64,000 nucleotides of DNA from Ruminococcoides sp052118065 (lineage in GTDB: Bacteria > Bacillota > Clostridia > Oscillospirales > Acutalibacteraceae): assembly GCA_052118065.1 (NCBI GenBank), contig JBQKHY010000002.1, positions 1 to 64,000 of the forward strand, in the 5' to 3' direction. Made by a program: the position numbers and the translations under genes. Below the pieces are notes generated by a model. That model did not search any database, was not told the DNA's origin, and worked only from the letters and a program-made list of their open reading frames with translations. This document shows, piece by piece, positions 8,280 to 17,251 of this stretch (the stretch's first letter is position 1; each line of letters opens with the position of its first letter).

Positions 8280-9934
8280 TATTTCTTTCTCCTAACTGCC
8301 CAAATTACAATACCTAGTATTAATACACCAAGTGGGATGATGCCAACAAATAGGATTGATGGGAATAGGGCATCACTTGCAGCTTCCAGACCTAATGAAG
8401 TATCACTGGCACTGGCACTGTTAATTGTAATAGTTTCACTGTCGTTTTCTGTTAGTACATTAAACATATTTGTAAAGTATGTACTGTTGTTAAACTGAGT
8501 ATAGCCTGTTAAGAAATCGGTAGAAACTGCATAGTAAGAACCGATTACAACAACATTCTTGTTTACACCGTCAGATACTTCGGATTGGTTGATAACTGCA
8601 CCGTTAAGTGCTTTACCTGTACCATCCTTTACATCATCAGTTGACTTAGCATCAGATGGTAATAAGTCAGCCTTAGTTGAACTCTTTAGAAGTACCTTTG
8701 CTGAACTACCCTTTGTTAAGGTAATATTCCATGTGTCACCCATAGCAACTCTTGTGTTGCTATCAATACCGTCTGTAAATGTAGACTCATCATAGTCATA
8801 TGTTGAAAGTCTGTGGTCACTTGGAGCGATAGAAGTAATGTAGTTGTTGTCCTGTTCGTAAATCCAGTTGTTTTCAACCTTAATACCTTGTTCTTCTAGG
8901 AATGAATCCATATTTGGTGTACCGTTTTCAATAGCCATTGGAGCAGGTACATAAACGAATGTTTTGTTAGACTTCTTAGCAGTATCTAAGAAACTTGTAA
9001 CTTTCTTTAGTGCCTGTTCTGAAATATCGGATGTTGGAGCAACAAACAGAAGAATATCACAGTCACTAGGAACTTTACTGTTAGAGTCTAGGTCAACAGT
9101 TGTAGTTTCATATGCTTGATTTTCAAGTAATTTCTTTAGTGCTGAATATGCAGTAGAACCACTTGAACTTGTCTTTTCTGAACCAACACCTGATGAAGTA
9201 ATGAAACAAGCCTTTGCAGCATTTTTCTTAGTTAAACCAAGAATAGCAGTACAAACCTGTTGTTCAACTTTACTTGACTTAATTGTTGAATAGCCTGTTG
9301 AAGAGTCATTTTCTGTTTCAAATAGGTCTTCCATTGTCAGACCTTTGTATCTGTCATTACCGGCATCAATAACACAAATTGTGCTTGAACCTGATGTTGT
9401 AAGATTTAGGTTGCTATATTTCTTAGCAAATGATGGGTTTGATGAAGTATCTTCAAATTTAAAAGTAATGTGACTGTTTAGTGCAGCAATTTCTTTGAAG
9501 AATTGAAGTGCTTGTGAGAAATATGCAACACCAAAACTTGAGTCATATGAAGTGAAAGTATCTTCATCGGATAGAAGATAAATATCAATATCTTGATTTA
9601 CATTTTTACAAAGTTTCTTTGTATCATCTTGTAGTTGATACATATTCGAACTTGTAATATCTACTGAAAGAGATGGGAACTTGTTCTCCAATACAGATGC
9701 AATAATATTTACTGCAACTACACAAGCTAGGAAAACTGCAATAATTGCAATGCTTAACCAGCCCTTTGAGAACTTTCTTGAATGTAAAATCTTTTTTATT
9801 TTAGATTGCTTTTTTACTTCAACATCAGAAGTTTCTTCTTTTCCGGTAGCTTCTTCTGTAGAAGTTTCATCTGCTTTAATATCTTTTTCGATTTCTGTAG
9901 CTAGGAAATCTTCTTTCTTATTTTTCTTAAACAA
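8279..9934 (-). CDS. GldG-like ABC transporter auxiliary protein
   Basis: A 551-residue protein with a charged cytoplasmic N-terminus (about 1-55), one transmembrane helix (about 57-80), a large extracytoplasmic domain and a second helix just before the C-terminus (about 525-547, ending VRRKK). This matches the GldG / ABC_transp_aux family (IFT52-like fold), named from the Bacteroidetes gliding genes but widespread in non-gliding Firmicutes with an ABC-2 permease. It is 12 bases downstream of the permease, with a strong ribosome site (aggagg). Gliding should not be inferred from the name. Confidence 0.8.
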   Translation of the reverse strand: MFKKNKKEDFLATEIEKDIKADETSTEEATGKEETSDVEVKKQSKIKKILHSRKFSKGWLSIAIIAVFLACVVAVNIIASVLENKFPSLSVDITSSNMYQLQDDTKKLCKNVNQDIDIYLLSDEDTFTSYDSSFGVAYFSQALQFFKEIAALNSHITFKFEDTSSNPSFAKKYSNLNLTTSGSSTICVIDAGNDRYKGLTMEDLFETENDSSTGYSTIKSSKVEQQVCTAILGLTKKNAAKACFITSSGVGSEKTSSSGSTAYSALKKLLENQAYETTTVDLDSNSKVPSDCDILLFVAPTSDISEQALKKVTSFLDTAKKSNKTFVYVPAPMAIENGTPNMDSFLEEQGIKVENNWIYEQDNNYITSIAPSDHRLSTYDYDESTFTDGIDSNTRVAMGDTWNITLTKGSSAKVLLKSSTKADLLPSDAKSTDDVKDGTGKALNGAVINQSEVSDGVNKNVVVIGSYYAVSTDFLTGYTQFNNSTYFTNMFNVLTENDSETITINSASASDTSLGLEAASDALFPSILFVGIIPLGVLILGIVIWAVRRKK

Positions 9935-9946
9935 TGTAATACCTCC

Positions 9947-10651
9947 TTAGCTCCAGCGTCTTTTTTCAAGTACTCTAAGTGTTAAGAAATTGAATAGTGC
10001 AATAATTGATAGGAAGAATACAGTATCTGCAACACTTAAAATACCCTTAGTAAAGTTTGAGTAATGGTCAACGAATGAAATACTGGAAATAGCAGTTGAA
10101 ATCCAAGTTACAGAGATTAGCTGAGAAATGCTATCTATAAAGAAGATTACAAGACCAAAACACATACTTACAATAGCAGAAATAATCATACTTTCTGTTA
10201 ATGAAGAAATAAAAATATCAATAGAAATCATTGCAGCACCTAGGATAATTGAGCCAAGTAGATTACCTAAGAATACTGACCAGTCAGGTGCACTGTAGAA
10301 AGTAAGTGTTAGTGCAAATAAAACATAAATGCCAACACAACAGATAAACATAATCAGCGAACCGAAGAACTTACCGGCAACAATTTCTCCAAGTCCTAAT
10401 GGAGAAGTTAAAAGTGCCTGGTCGGTTTTCTGTTTCTTTTCTTCTGAAAAAGTTTTCATTGTAATAATCGGAATTACAAGAACTGTAATCATAAACATAT
10501 TTGAGAATAAACTTGCCATATCTTTGCTATTTCCTACTATGCAATAGAAGTAGAAGAATAACCCTGCAAAGAAATAATAAACTGCCATTACAACATATCC
10601 TATTGCAGAGGTAAAATATGAACTTAATTCTTTCTTTAAAATAGCTGTCAT
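9947..10651 (-). CDS. ABC-2 type transporter permease (GldF-like)
   Basis: A 234-residue integral membrane protein with about six transmembrane helices. It begins MTAILKKELSSYFTSAIGYV, the usual amphipathic start of ABC-2 permeases, and has the conserved KTFSEEKKQKTDQALLTSPL coupling region at about residues 65-85. It should form the membrane channel for the ATPase encoded just upstream; the two genes overlap by one base (TAATG). The substrate cannot be predicted. Confidence 0.88.
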   Translation of the reverse strand: MTAILKKELSSYFTSAIGYVVMAVYYFFAGLFFYFYCIVGNSKDMASLFSNMFMITVLVIPIITMKTFSEEKKQKTDQALLTSPLGLGEIVAGKFFGSLIMFICCVGIYVLFALTLTFYSAPDWSVFLGNLLGSIILGAAMISIDIFISSLTESMIISAIVSMCFGLVIFFIDSISQLISVTWISTAISSISFVDHYSNFTKGILSVADTVFFLSIIALFNFLTLRVLEKRRWS

Positions 10652-11604
10652 TACTTTTTACCTCCCTTTGATACAGGTTTTGATGTTAACTTTAGGTATG
10701 CTTCTTCAAGACTCATACCACCCTCATTCATAGTAAGGATAACTGACTTGTTGTTAACCATAGCATTGAAAACACCTTTTCTAATGTCAACACCACTTTC
10801 ATGTTCAATGTTGTATACATTTGTGTTTTCTGCACTTTGTCTCTCAACAGTTACTTTCTGTACACCATGAACATTCTTTAAAGCAGTTGTAACTGAAGTT
10901 ACTGTACCCTCAACTTCTAAAGTAAGTGTTGACTTACCGGTAATAGCCTTTGAAAGTTCTGATGTCTTAGTATCAGCAACAACCTGACCTTGATTTATTA
11001 CAACGATTCTGTCACAAATTGCGGAAACCTCTGAAAGAATATGTGAAGAAAAGATAACTGTGTGTTTCTTTCCTAAACCTCTAATCAGACTTCTGAATTC
11101 TCTAATCTGTGAAGGGTCAAGACCAACAGTAGGTTCATCAAGAATAAGTACAGGTGGGTTGCCAAGTAATGCCTGAGCAAGACCTACTCTCTGACGATAA
11201 CCTTTTGATAGGTTACGGATAATTCTTGACTGATGGTCAGTTAACTTAGTAACTGCAAGAACTTCATCAATGTGAGCCTTCTTAGGAAGTTTTACTTTCT
11301 TAATAGAGAACATAAACTCCAAATATTTTCTAACTGTCATATCCATATAAAGTGGTGGCAGTTCAGGAAGATAACCAATCTGGGACTTTGCACCCTTTGG
11401 ATCTTTCAAAATTTCTGAATCATTTATGGTTACTGTGCCACTTGTAGAAGAAATGTACCCTGTGATAATATTCATAGTTGTACTTTTACCGGCACCGTTT
11501 GGACCAAGAAAGCCTAGTATCTCACCATCATTAACAGTAAAACTAATGTCGTTTACTGCCTTGATGTCGCCATACTGCTTTACAAGGTTTTTGATTTCAA
11601 CCAT
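10651..11604 (-). CDS. ABC transporter ATP-binding protein (GldA-like)
   Basis: A 317-residue ATPase subunit. Walker A is GPNGAGKST (about residue 34-42), the signature is LSKGYRQRVGLAQAL (about 133-147), Walker B is PVLILDEPTVGLDP (about 154-167), and the switch histidine is in FSSHILSE. The last 90 residues form an extra C-terminal domain common in this subgroup. It heads a four-gene operon with the permease, the GldG-like and the DUF4340 proteins. The start is preceded by aaaggag at good spacing. The direction and cargo of transport are unknown. Confidence 0.92.
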   Translation of the reverse strand: MVEIKNLVKQYGDIKAVNDISFTVNDGEILGFLGPNGAGKSTTMNIITGYISSTSGTVTINDSEILKDPKGAKSQIGYLPELPPLYMDMTVRKYLEFMFSIKKVKLPKKAHIDEVLAVTKLTDHQSRIIRNLSKGYRQRVGLAQALLGNPPVLILDEPTVGLDPSQIREFRSLIRGLGKKHTVIFSSHILSEVSAICDRIVVINQGQVVADTKTSELSKAITGKSTLTLEVEGTVTSVTTALKNVHGVQKVTVERQSAENTNVYNIEHESGVDIRKGVFNAMVNNKSVILTMNEGGMSLEEAYLKLTSKPVSKGGKK

Positions 11605-11983
11605 ATTTTCAACTCCTTTTTCCTTTTAGTAAACTAGATTAATTTCCATAATAATTCTAACAGATTATTAGTTTTTTTCAACAAATCAACTCCAAATGTC
11701 ACTTTTTATTCATAAAGTTTCAAGTATCCGTCACAATATAAAAAATTCTCTTGTGAAATATAACAAAACCTTTTGAAAGATTTTATTGAATGTGACAATG
11801 AATTTATTTTAAACTAATTTATATAGTGTTTATTTATTATTTCAATCCGTATTATTATACCATTAAGTCAAGCTTTCTTCAACAAGGATAGTATAAATAA
11901 TAGAAAAACAGAGATACTTAATATAAATAAGGTATTGGCAACATTGTTTGCCTGTTTAATAGTATAAAGAAAAGAGTGATAGT
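11605..11983. other. Divergent intergenic region, 379 bp
   Basis: AT-rich space between the ABC operon and spoVAE. Apart from the probable ABC promoter, no repeat or RNA was recognised. A spoVAE promoter for a forespore sigma factor is expected somewhere at 11880-11970, but no match good enough to report was found. Confidence 0.5.
11654..11681 (-). promoter_or_regulatory. Probable promoter of the ABC operon
   Basis: Minus-strand TTGAAA (11676-11681) and TAGAAT (11654-11659) are separated by 16 bases and lie about 50 bases before the ATPase start. Confidence 0.5.
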
Positions 11984-12340
11984 ATGGATTACCTAAAAGC
12001 ATTTGTGGTTGGTGGGCTTATTTGTGTTATTGGTCAAATATTAATTGACAAAACAAAATTAACACCGGCTAGAATTTTAACTTCCTTTGTTGTAATCGGT
12101 GTACTTCTCGGTGCAGTAGGATTATACAAGCCTTTAGTTGACTTTGCCGGTAGTGGTGCTACAGTACCTTTGTCCGGTTTTGGGTACAATTTATACAAAG
12201 GTGTAAAGGAAGCGATTAGTGAAGACGGATGGCTTGGAATATTCACAGGTGGTGCAACTGCATCTGCCGGTGGAATAGCCGGTGCTATATTTTTCGGTTT
12301 TTTGGCAGGATTACTGGGAAAACCTCAGGAAAAATCCTAG
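11984..12340 (+). CDS. spoVAE: Stage V sporulation protein AE (SpoVAE)
   Basis: A 118-residue membrane protein with about three to four hydrophobic segments. It begins MDYLKAFVVGGLICVIGQIL and has the family-typical PLSGFGYNLYKGVKEAI and GIFTGGATASAGGIAGAIFFG. SpoVA proteins form the inner spore-membrane channel that moves dipicolinic acid during sporulation and germination. In Bacillus and most Clostridia spoVAE follows spoVAC and spoVAD. Here neither is adjacent: the upstream neighbour is the divergent ABC operon and the downstream one is rimP. It supports a sporulating lifestyle. The ribosome site is weak (gagtgat). Confidence 0.9.
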   Translation: MDYLKAFVVGGLICVIGQILIDKTKLTPARILTSFVVIGVLLGAVGLYKPLVDFAGSGATVPLSGFGYNLYKGVKEAISEDGWLGIFTGGATASAGGIAGAIFFGFLAGLLGKPQEKS

Positions 12341-12358
12341 GAAAATATAGATAAACAC

Positions 12359-12387
12359 TTGATTTTTCCTATATTATATGCTATTAT
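12359..12387 (+). promoter_or_regulatory. Promoter of the rimP-truB operon
   Basis: TTGATT (12359-12364) and TATTAT (12382-12387) with a 17-base spacer. The predicted transcript starts about 70 bases before rimP and includes the leader hairpin at 12412-12440. Confidence 0.65.
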
Positions 12388-12411
12388 TTAATAGTTAAAT
12401 ATCCTAATGGT

Positions 12412-12440
12412 AAAGGAGTGGTCAGGACGACCGCTCCTTT
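12412..12440 (+). promoter_or_regulatory. Leader hairpin before rimP
   Basis: A 12-bp stem, AAAGGAGTGGTC with GACCGCTCCTTT (one G-T pair), closes a five-base loop. It is followed by a mixed T-rich run and sits 22 bases before the rimP start, downstream of the predicted promoter. It could be an attenuator or an RNA-stability element, or a weak terminator of spoVAE readthrough. Confidence 0.55.
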
Positions 12441-12462
12441 GTTATTATAAAGAGGTGATAAA

Positions 12463-12945
12463 ATGGCAAACAAAAAAGGTAACAATACTGCCGGAATGGT
12501 ATGGGAAATTGCAGAACCTATTGCAAAGGATTTAGGGCTACAACTTTGGGATGTTCGCTATGTTAAAGAAGGTGCACAGTGGTATCTTAGAGTAATCATT
12601 GACAAAGAAGATGGTGTAGGCATTGACGATTGTGAGAAAATGTCCAGAGCCTTAGACGCTCCTCTTGATGAAAAAGAGATTGGTCAGAACCAGTACATTC
12701 TGGAGGTTAGTTCTCCCGGTATTGAGAGAGAGCTTGTTCGTGAGGAACATTTTGACCAATTTATCGGTGCTGATGTAATGGTTAAGATGATTAGACCTAT
12801 TGAGGGTATCGGTAAGGAATTTAAGGGCAAACTTAAATCTGCCGATAAACAGACTGTTACAATATCAGACCACAGTGATGAAAACGAAATTACTATCAAT
12901 AAAAAAGATACAGTTTATATTAAACTGGATGACTTTGATTTTTAA
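12463..12945 (+). CDS. rimP: Ribosome maturation factor RimP
   Basis: A 160-residue protein for 30S subunit maturation. The N-terminal alpha-beta domain has LGLQLWDVRYVKEG and LRVIIDKEDGVGIDDC; the family signature LEVSSPGIERELVREEHF follows at about residue 84. The C-terminal SH3-like domain covers about 95-160. It is the first gene of the operon leading to nusA, as in most Firmicutes. The ATG has a good ribosome site (agaggtg). Confidence 0.95.
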   Translation: MANKKGNNTAGMVWEIAEPIAKDLGLQLWDVRYVKEGAQWYLRVIIDKEDGVGIDDCEKMSRALDAPLDEKEIGQNQYILEVSSPGIERELVREEHFDQFIGADVMVKMIRPIEGIGKEFKGKLKSADKQTVTISDHSDENEITINKKDTVYIKLDDFDF

Positions 12946-12966
12946 AAGAAAGGATTTGATTTTGGA

Positions 12967-14145
12967 ATGAATAATAAGGCATTATTTGAGGCATTAAGAT
13001 CTCTAGAACAAGAAAAAGGCATTTCTATGGATGCTATGATTACACAAATTTCTAAGGCTATTGTTATTGCTTGTAAGAATAACTACGGTGGCAATGATGA
13101 TGTTGAAATCTCTATGGTACCTGAAAAGAATAGCTTTGATGTTAAGCTAAACAAAGAAGTAGTTGAAGAGGTATTTGACCCTGACTATGAAATTTCTCTT
13201 GAAGATGCTCAGAAAATTAAGAAGTCAGCTACTATCGGTGACAAGGTTGCAATTTCACTTGACCCTAAGAACCTAGGTAGAATTGCAGTACAGACTGCTC
13301 GTTCAGTTATCCGTCAGGGTATTCGTGATGGTGAAAAAGGTCAGATGCTTGCTGAATTCCAGTCAAAGCAACAGGAAATTGTTACTGCTAAGGTTGAGAG
13401 AATCGACCCTGTTTCAGGTGGTATTACAATCAGAATCGGTAAAGCAGAAGCAGTTCTACCAAAGTCAGAACAGATTGGTGACGAAGCCTTTAAGGAAGGG
13501 GACCTAATTAAGGTTTATATCGTTGATGTTAGAACAACAGACAGAGGTCCTAGAGCATTTATCTCACGAACTCACCCTGACTTTGTTAAGAGATTATTTG
13601 AAACAGAAGTTCCTGAAATCTTTGATGGCGTTGTAGAAATCAAGTCAGTTTCAAGAGAAGCAGGTTCCAGAACAAAGATGGCAGTTTATAGCAATGACAA
13701 AACTATTGATGCAGTTGGTTCTTGTATCGGTGCTAAGGGTGCCAGAGTTAACACTATTGTTGAAGAACTTGGTGGAGAAAAGATTGACATTGTTGAATGG
13801 TCAGAAGACCCTGCAAAGTTTATTGCAGCTTCCCTATCTCCTGCAACTGTTATTAAGGTTGTTATTGAAGATTTAGAAGGAAAATCTTGCAGAGTTACTG
13901 TTCCTGACAACCAGCTTTCACTTGCTATCGGTAACAAGGGTCAAAACGCAAGACTTGCAGCTAAACTAACAGGCTGGAAGATTGATATTCGTCCTGAAAG
14001 CGGTTTCTTCGGTGAAGATGAAGAAACAGAAGATGAAGTTCTAATTGATAACACAGAGGACACTACTCCTGAAGAAGTTGAAAATATTGCAACTGAAACT
14101 GAAAAAGTAGAAGAAACTGCAACAGAAGAACCAATTGTTGAATAA
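12967..14145 (+). CDS. nusA: Transcription factor NusA, C-terminal tail shortened by a nonsense codon
   Basis: A 392-residue NusA that binds RNA polymerase and affects pausing, termination and antitermination. It has the N-terminal polymerase-binding domain (about 1-130), an S1 domain (about 135-200, GQMLAEF...AFISRTHP), KH1 (about 230-275, with CIGAKGARVNTIVEELGGEK) and KH2 (about 300-345, with LAIGNKGQNARLAAKLTGWK). A Glu/Thr-rich tail follows. The stop TAA (14143-14145) is followed, in the same frame, by 31 further codons of the same acidic repeat style, ending at a second TAA (14239-14241). This suggests a recent GAA-to-TAA change. The functional domains are intact. Confidence 0.96.
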   Translation: MNNKALFEALRSLEQEKGISMDAMITQISKAIVIACKNNYGGNDDVEISMVPEKNSFDVKLNKEVVEEVFDPDYEISLEDAQKIKKSATIGDKVAISLDPKNLGRIAVQTARSVIRQGIRDGEKGQMLAEFQSKQQEIVTAKVERIDPVSGGITIRIGKAEAVLPKSEQIGDEAFKEGDLIKVYIVDVRTTDRGPRAFISRTHPDFVKRLFETEVPEIFDGVVEIKSVSREAGSRTKMAVYSNDKTIDAVGSCIGAKGARVNTIVEELGGEKIDIVEWSEDPAKFIAASLSPATVIKVVIEDLEGKSCRVTVPDNQLSLAIGNKGQNARLAAKLTGWKIDIRPESGFFGEDEETEDEVLIDNTEDTTPEEVENIATETEKVEETATEEPIVE

Positions 14146-14241
14146 AAAGCAGTTGAAGAACCAACAGAGGAAGCACCTGTTGTTGAAATGAATGTTGACG
14201 CTTTTATTGATGACATTTTAAGTACTGATAATAAGGAATAA
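14146..14241 (+). pseudogene. Untranslated former 3' end of nusA
   Basis: Thirty-one in-frame codons after the nusA stop, continuing the acidic EEPTEEAP-type tail and ending with VDAFIDDILSTDNKE, then TAA. The composition and the DAFIDDIL ending look like a former protein C-terminus, not random intergenic DNA. Translation would need stop-codon readthrough. Confidence 0.7.
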
Positions 14242-14276
14242 TTTATTCTTTTAATATAACGAAAGGAGGAATCACT

Positions 14277-14576
14277 GTGAAAACAAAGAAAGTTCCAATG
14301 AGAAAATGTTCCGGTTGTGGCAATATGTTTCCAAAGAAAGAACTGGTTAGAGTTGTAAAAGCTCCTGACAAAAAAGACAGTGACGGTAATATAATAGAAA
14401 AGGGTGAAGTTTCTCTTGACCTTACTTCTAAGAAATCCGGAAGAGGTGCTTATGTCTGCAAAAATGTTCAGTGCCTACAAAAAGCCAGAAAGACTAAGAG
14501 GATTGACCGTTCATTAGATACAGTCATTCCTTCAGAAATTTATGACCAAATGGAAAAGGAAATTGCCGATGAATGA
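14277..14576 (+). CDS. rnpM: RNase P modulator RnpM (YlxR, DUF448)
   Basis: A 99-residue YlxR-family protein. It has the conserved MRKCSGCGNMFPKKELVRVV at the N-terminus and KSGRGAYVCKNVQCL near residue 60. In other Firmicutes YlxR/RnpM binds RNase P RNA and modulates its activity. The start is GTG, chosen because aaaggagg lies at ideal spacing. It is encoded between nusA and ylxQ, its usual place. Confidence 0.93.
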   Translation: MKTKKVPMRKCSGCGNMFPKKELVRVVKAPDKKDSDGNIIEKGEVSLDLTSKKSGRGAYVCKNVQCLQKARKTKRIDRSLDTVIPSEIYDQMEKEIADE

Positions 14577-14889
14577 CAGATTACTTTCTATCTTGGGCTT
14601 ATGCAGACGAGCAGGTAAAATTGTAATTGGTACAGACCCGGTTATTGAGTCTGTTACAACCGGAAAATCCTTTATTGTCCTTATGACAAAGGATTTTTCA
14701 GCCAACAGTAAGAAAAACATCCTGAAAGCCTCTAACAACAGTTCAGTTAAAACTTTCGTTATTAACAGAACTAAGGATGAGTTAGGTATGGCAATTGGCA
14801 AGTATTGTGCAGTTGTCAGCATAACAGACAGAGGTTTTTCTGATAAAATTCAAGAGTTAATCTTGAAAGAGCAAGAACAGGAGGAATGA
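14569..14889 (+). CDS. ylxQ: L7Ae-family RNA-binding protein YlxQ
   Basis: A 106-residue L7Ae/L30e/S12e-like kink-turn RNA-binding protein. It begins MNDRLLSILGLCRRAGKI, followed by the family-typical GKSFIVLMTKDFSANS and AIGKYCAVVSI. The ATG at 14569 overlaps the end of rnpM by 8 bases and has a ribosome site (aaagga) in the rnpM end; an upstream in-frame ATG at 14542 lies inside rnpM and would add nine residues not typical of the family. infB starts 4 bases later. Confidence 0.92.
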   Translation: MNDRLLSILGLCRRAGKIVIGTDPVIESVTTGKSFIVLMTKDFSANSKKNILKASNNSSVKTFVINRTKDELGMAIGKYCAVVSITDRGFSDKIQELILKEQEQEE

Positions 14890-14893
14890 AACT

Positions 14894-17221
14894 ATGATGA
14901 TTAAATATAAGGTTAATGAGGTTGCTAAGGACCTTGGCGTTAACAGTAAGAAAGTTATCGAAGTGCTTGATAAATATTGTGGCGTACAGAAGAAAACTAC
15001 AACTACTCTGGAAGAAAATGAGCTAAATGTTGTTTTCGATTACTTTACTCAGGACAAAAATCTTGATAACTTAGATGCTTACTATGCAAAGAGAAACGCA
15101 GGTATTGAAGAAGAAGAAAAGAAGAAAGACGAAGAAAAGAAAAAGAGAAAAGAAGAACATAAACGCCAAAAAGCCGAACAAGCTAAAAAGCAGGGCAAAG
15201 CTCCAACTCAACAAGAGAAAGAACACCAGGCTCCCAGAAGAAAGGAAAGCCGTGTTATTGATACATCAGCAGTTGTTGTTAATGTTGATAAATACAACGA
15301 AAAGTACGACAATATGGCTGACTCTAAGATGAACAGAAGTGACAGAAACAAAAGTCAGGTTAAGAAGCAAAAGATTAACCAGCGTTCACAACAGAGAAAG
15401 AAAAGACAAGGCAAGAGAGAAACAGAACAGGAAAGACTAAAGAGAATTGCAGCAGAAAGAAAGGCAAAGCCTATTACTGTTCAGATTCCTGAGGAAATTG
15501 TTGTTCAGGAACTTGCTTCTCGTCTAAAGGCTACTGTTGCAGAAGTTGTTAAAAAGGCATTTTTAATGGGTACAATGGTTACTGCTACAGATACTATTGA
15601 CTTTGATACTGCTTCTCTAATTGCTATGGAATTCCATGCAAAGGTAGAGAAAGAAGTTGTTGTTACAATCGAAGAACAGATTATTGATGATACAGAAGAT
15701 GATGATGCAAATCTAGTACCAAGAGCTCCGGTTGTTGTAGTTATGGGTCATGTTGACCATGGTAAAACATCTATCCTTGATGTTATCCGTCATGCAAATG
15801 TTACATCTTCCGAAGCCGGTGGTATTACACAACATATCGGTGCTTACAGAGTTCAGGTTAACGGCAAAGATATTACATTCCTAGATACTCCGGGTCATGA
15901 AGCATTTACAACAATGCGTGCAAGAGGTGCAATGGCTACTGATATTGCTATTCTTGTTGTTGCTGCCGATGATGGTATTATGCCACAGACAGTAGAAGCT
16001 ATTAACCATGCTAAGGCTGCCGGTGTTTCTGTTGTTGTTGCTATTAACAAGATGGATAAACCGGGTGCTAACCCAGAAAATGTAAAACAGCAGCTAACTG
16101 AATATGAACTTGTACCTGAAGAATGGGGTGGTGATACACCTTGTATTCCTGTTTCTGCAAAGACTAAGGAAGGTATCCCTGATCTACTTGAAATGGTACT
16201 TCTAATTGCTGAAATGAAGGAACTAAAGGCTAACCCTGACCGTCAGGCAAAGGGTTGTGTTATTGAGGCAAGACTTGATAAGGGTAGAGGTCCAATCGCT
16301 ACAATGCTTGTTCAGAACGGTACACTTCACCAAGGTGATATTGTTGTTGCCGGTACTGCAGTTGGTAGAGTTAGAGCAATGACTAACGATAGAGGCAGAA
16401 AAGTTAAGGAAGCAGGTCCATCAGTTCCTGTTGAAATTACAGGTCTTGATGAAGTTCCACAGGGTGGCGATATTTTCAATGCCGTTTCTGATGAAAGACT
16501 TGCTCGTCAGCTTGTTGAACAGAGAAAAGCTAAGGCTAAGGAAGAACTATTTAATTCAAGAACTAAGGTTACACTTGATAACCTATTTGACCAGATGAAA
16601 CAGGGCGAAATGAAGGAACTTCAGATTATTGTTAAGGCTGATGTTCAGGGTTCTGTTGAAGCAGTTAGACAGTCACTTGAAAAGCTATCTAATGATGAAG
16701 TAAGAGTTAATGTTATCCACGGTGGTGTTGGTGCTATTAACGAAAGTGATGTTATGCTTGCTAATGCAAGTAACGCAATCATTGTTGGCTTTAATGTTAG
16801 ACCTGACGCTACAGCAGTAGCAAATGCTGAGAGAGAATCTGTTGATATTCGTCTATATAGCATTATTTATAACTGTATTGAAGAAATTGAATCAGCTATG
16901 AAGGGTATGCTTGCTCCTAAGACAAGAGAAGTTGTAATCGGTAACGCTGAAATCCGTAACATTATCAGAATTAAGAGTGTTGGTGTTGTTGCCGGTTCTT
17001 ATGTTAAGAACGGTACTATCAAGAGAAATGCTCAGGTTAGAGTTATTCGTGACGGTGTTGTTATTGCTGATGATACAATCGCTTCACTACAGAGATTTAA
17101 GGATGCAGTTAAGGAAGTAAACGAAGGCTATGAATGTGGTATTTGCCTAGAAAAATACAACGACCTTCGTGAAGGTGATATTTTTGAAGTGTATGAAATT
17201 CAGGAGTATCGTGAAGACTAA
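14894..17221 (+). CDS. infB: Translation initiation factor IF-2
   Basis: A 775-residue GTPase that brings initiator tRNA to the 30S subunit. An N-terminal IF2N domain (about 1-50) is followed by a highly charged Lys/Glu/Gln-rich linker (about 65-190). A second IF2N domain lies at about 195-250. The G domain (about 275-445) has GHVDHGKTS, DTPGHEAF, NKMD and SAKTKEG, and domains II-IV reach the C-terminus. The overall length is normal for Firmicutes. The ribosome site is gaggaatg, in the end of ylxQ. Confidence 0.97.
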   Translation: MMIKYKVNEVAKDLGVNSKKVIEVLDKYCGVQKKTTTTLEENELNVVFDYFTQDKNLDNLDAYYAKRNAGIEEEEKKKDEEKKKRKEEHKRQKAEQAKKQGKAPTQQEKEHQAPRRKESRVIDTSAVVVNVDKYNEKYDNMADSKMNRSDRNKSQVKKQKINQRSQQRKKRQGKRETEQERLKRIAAERKAKPITVQIPEEIVVQELASRLKATVAEVVKKAFLMGTMVTATDTIDFDTASLIAMEFHAKVEKEVVVTIEEQIIDDTEDDDANLVPRAPVVVVMGHVDHGKTSILDVIRHANVTSSEAGGITQHIGAYRVQVNGKDITFLDTPGHEAFTTMRARGAMATDIAILVVAADDGIMPQTVEAINHAKAAGVSVVVAINKMDKPGANPENVKQQLTEYELVPEEWGGDTPCIPVSAKTKEGIPDLLEMVLLIAEMKELKANPDRQAKGCVIEARLDKGRGPIATMLVQNGTLHQGDIVVAGTAVGRVRAMTNDRGRKVKEAGPSVPVEITGLDEVPQGGDIFNAVSDERLARQLVEQRKAKAKEELFNSRTKVTLDNLFDQMKQGEMKELQIIVKADVQGSVEAVRQSLEKLSNDEVRVNVIHGGVGAINESDVMLANASNAIIVGFNVRPDATAVANAERESVDIRLYSIIYNCIEEIESAMKGMLAPKTREVVIGNAEIRNIIRIKSVGVVAGSYVKNGTIKRNAQVRVIRDGVVIADDTIASLQRFKDAVKEVNEGYECGICLEKYNDLREGDIFEVYEIQEYRED

Positions 17222-17251
17222 TAACAGTCTATTGTAAAAGAGGAAATTAAT

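Noticed and set aside
8279..9934. Gliding motility from the GldG-like gene
   Set aside because: GldA/F/G-like ABC systems occur in many non-motile Firmicutes, and none of the other gliding genes was seen.
13941..14216. 91-codon Ser-rich frame antisense to the nusA end
   Set aside because: It is the mirror of the repetitive Glu/Thr codons of nusA and has no ribosome site.
14542..14568. Earlier ATG for ylxQ
   Set aside because: It lies inside rnpM, adds nine residues not typical of the family, and the ATG at 14569 has a good ribosome site and the family-typical start.
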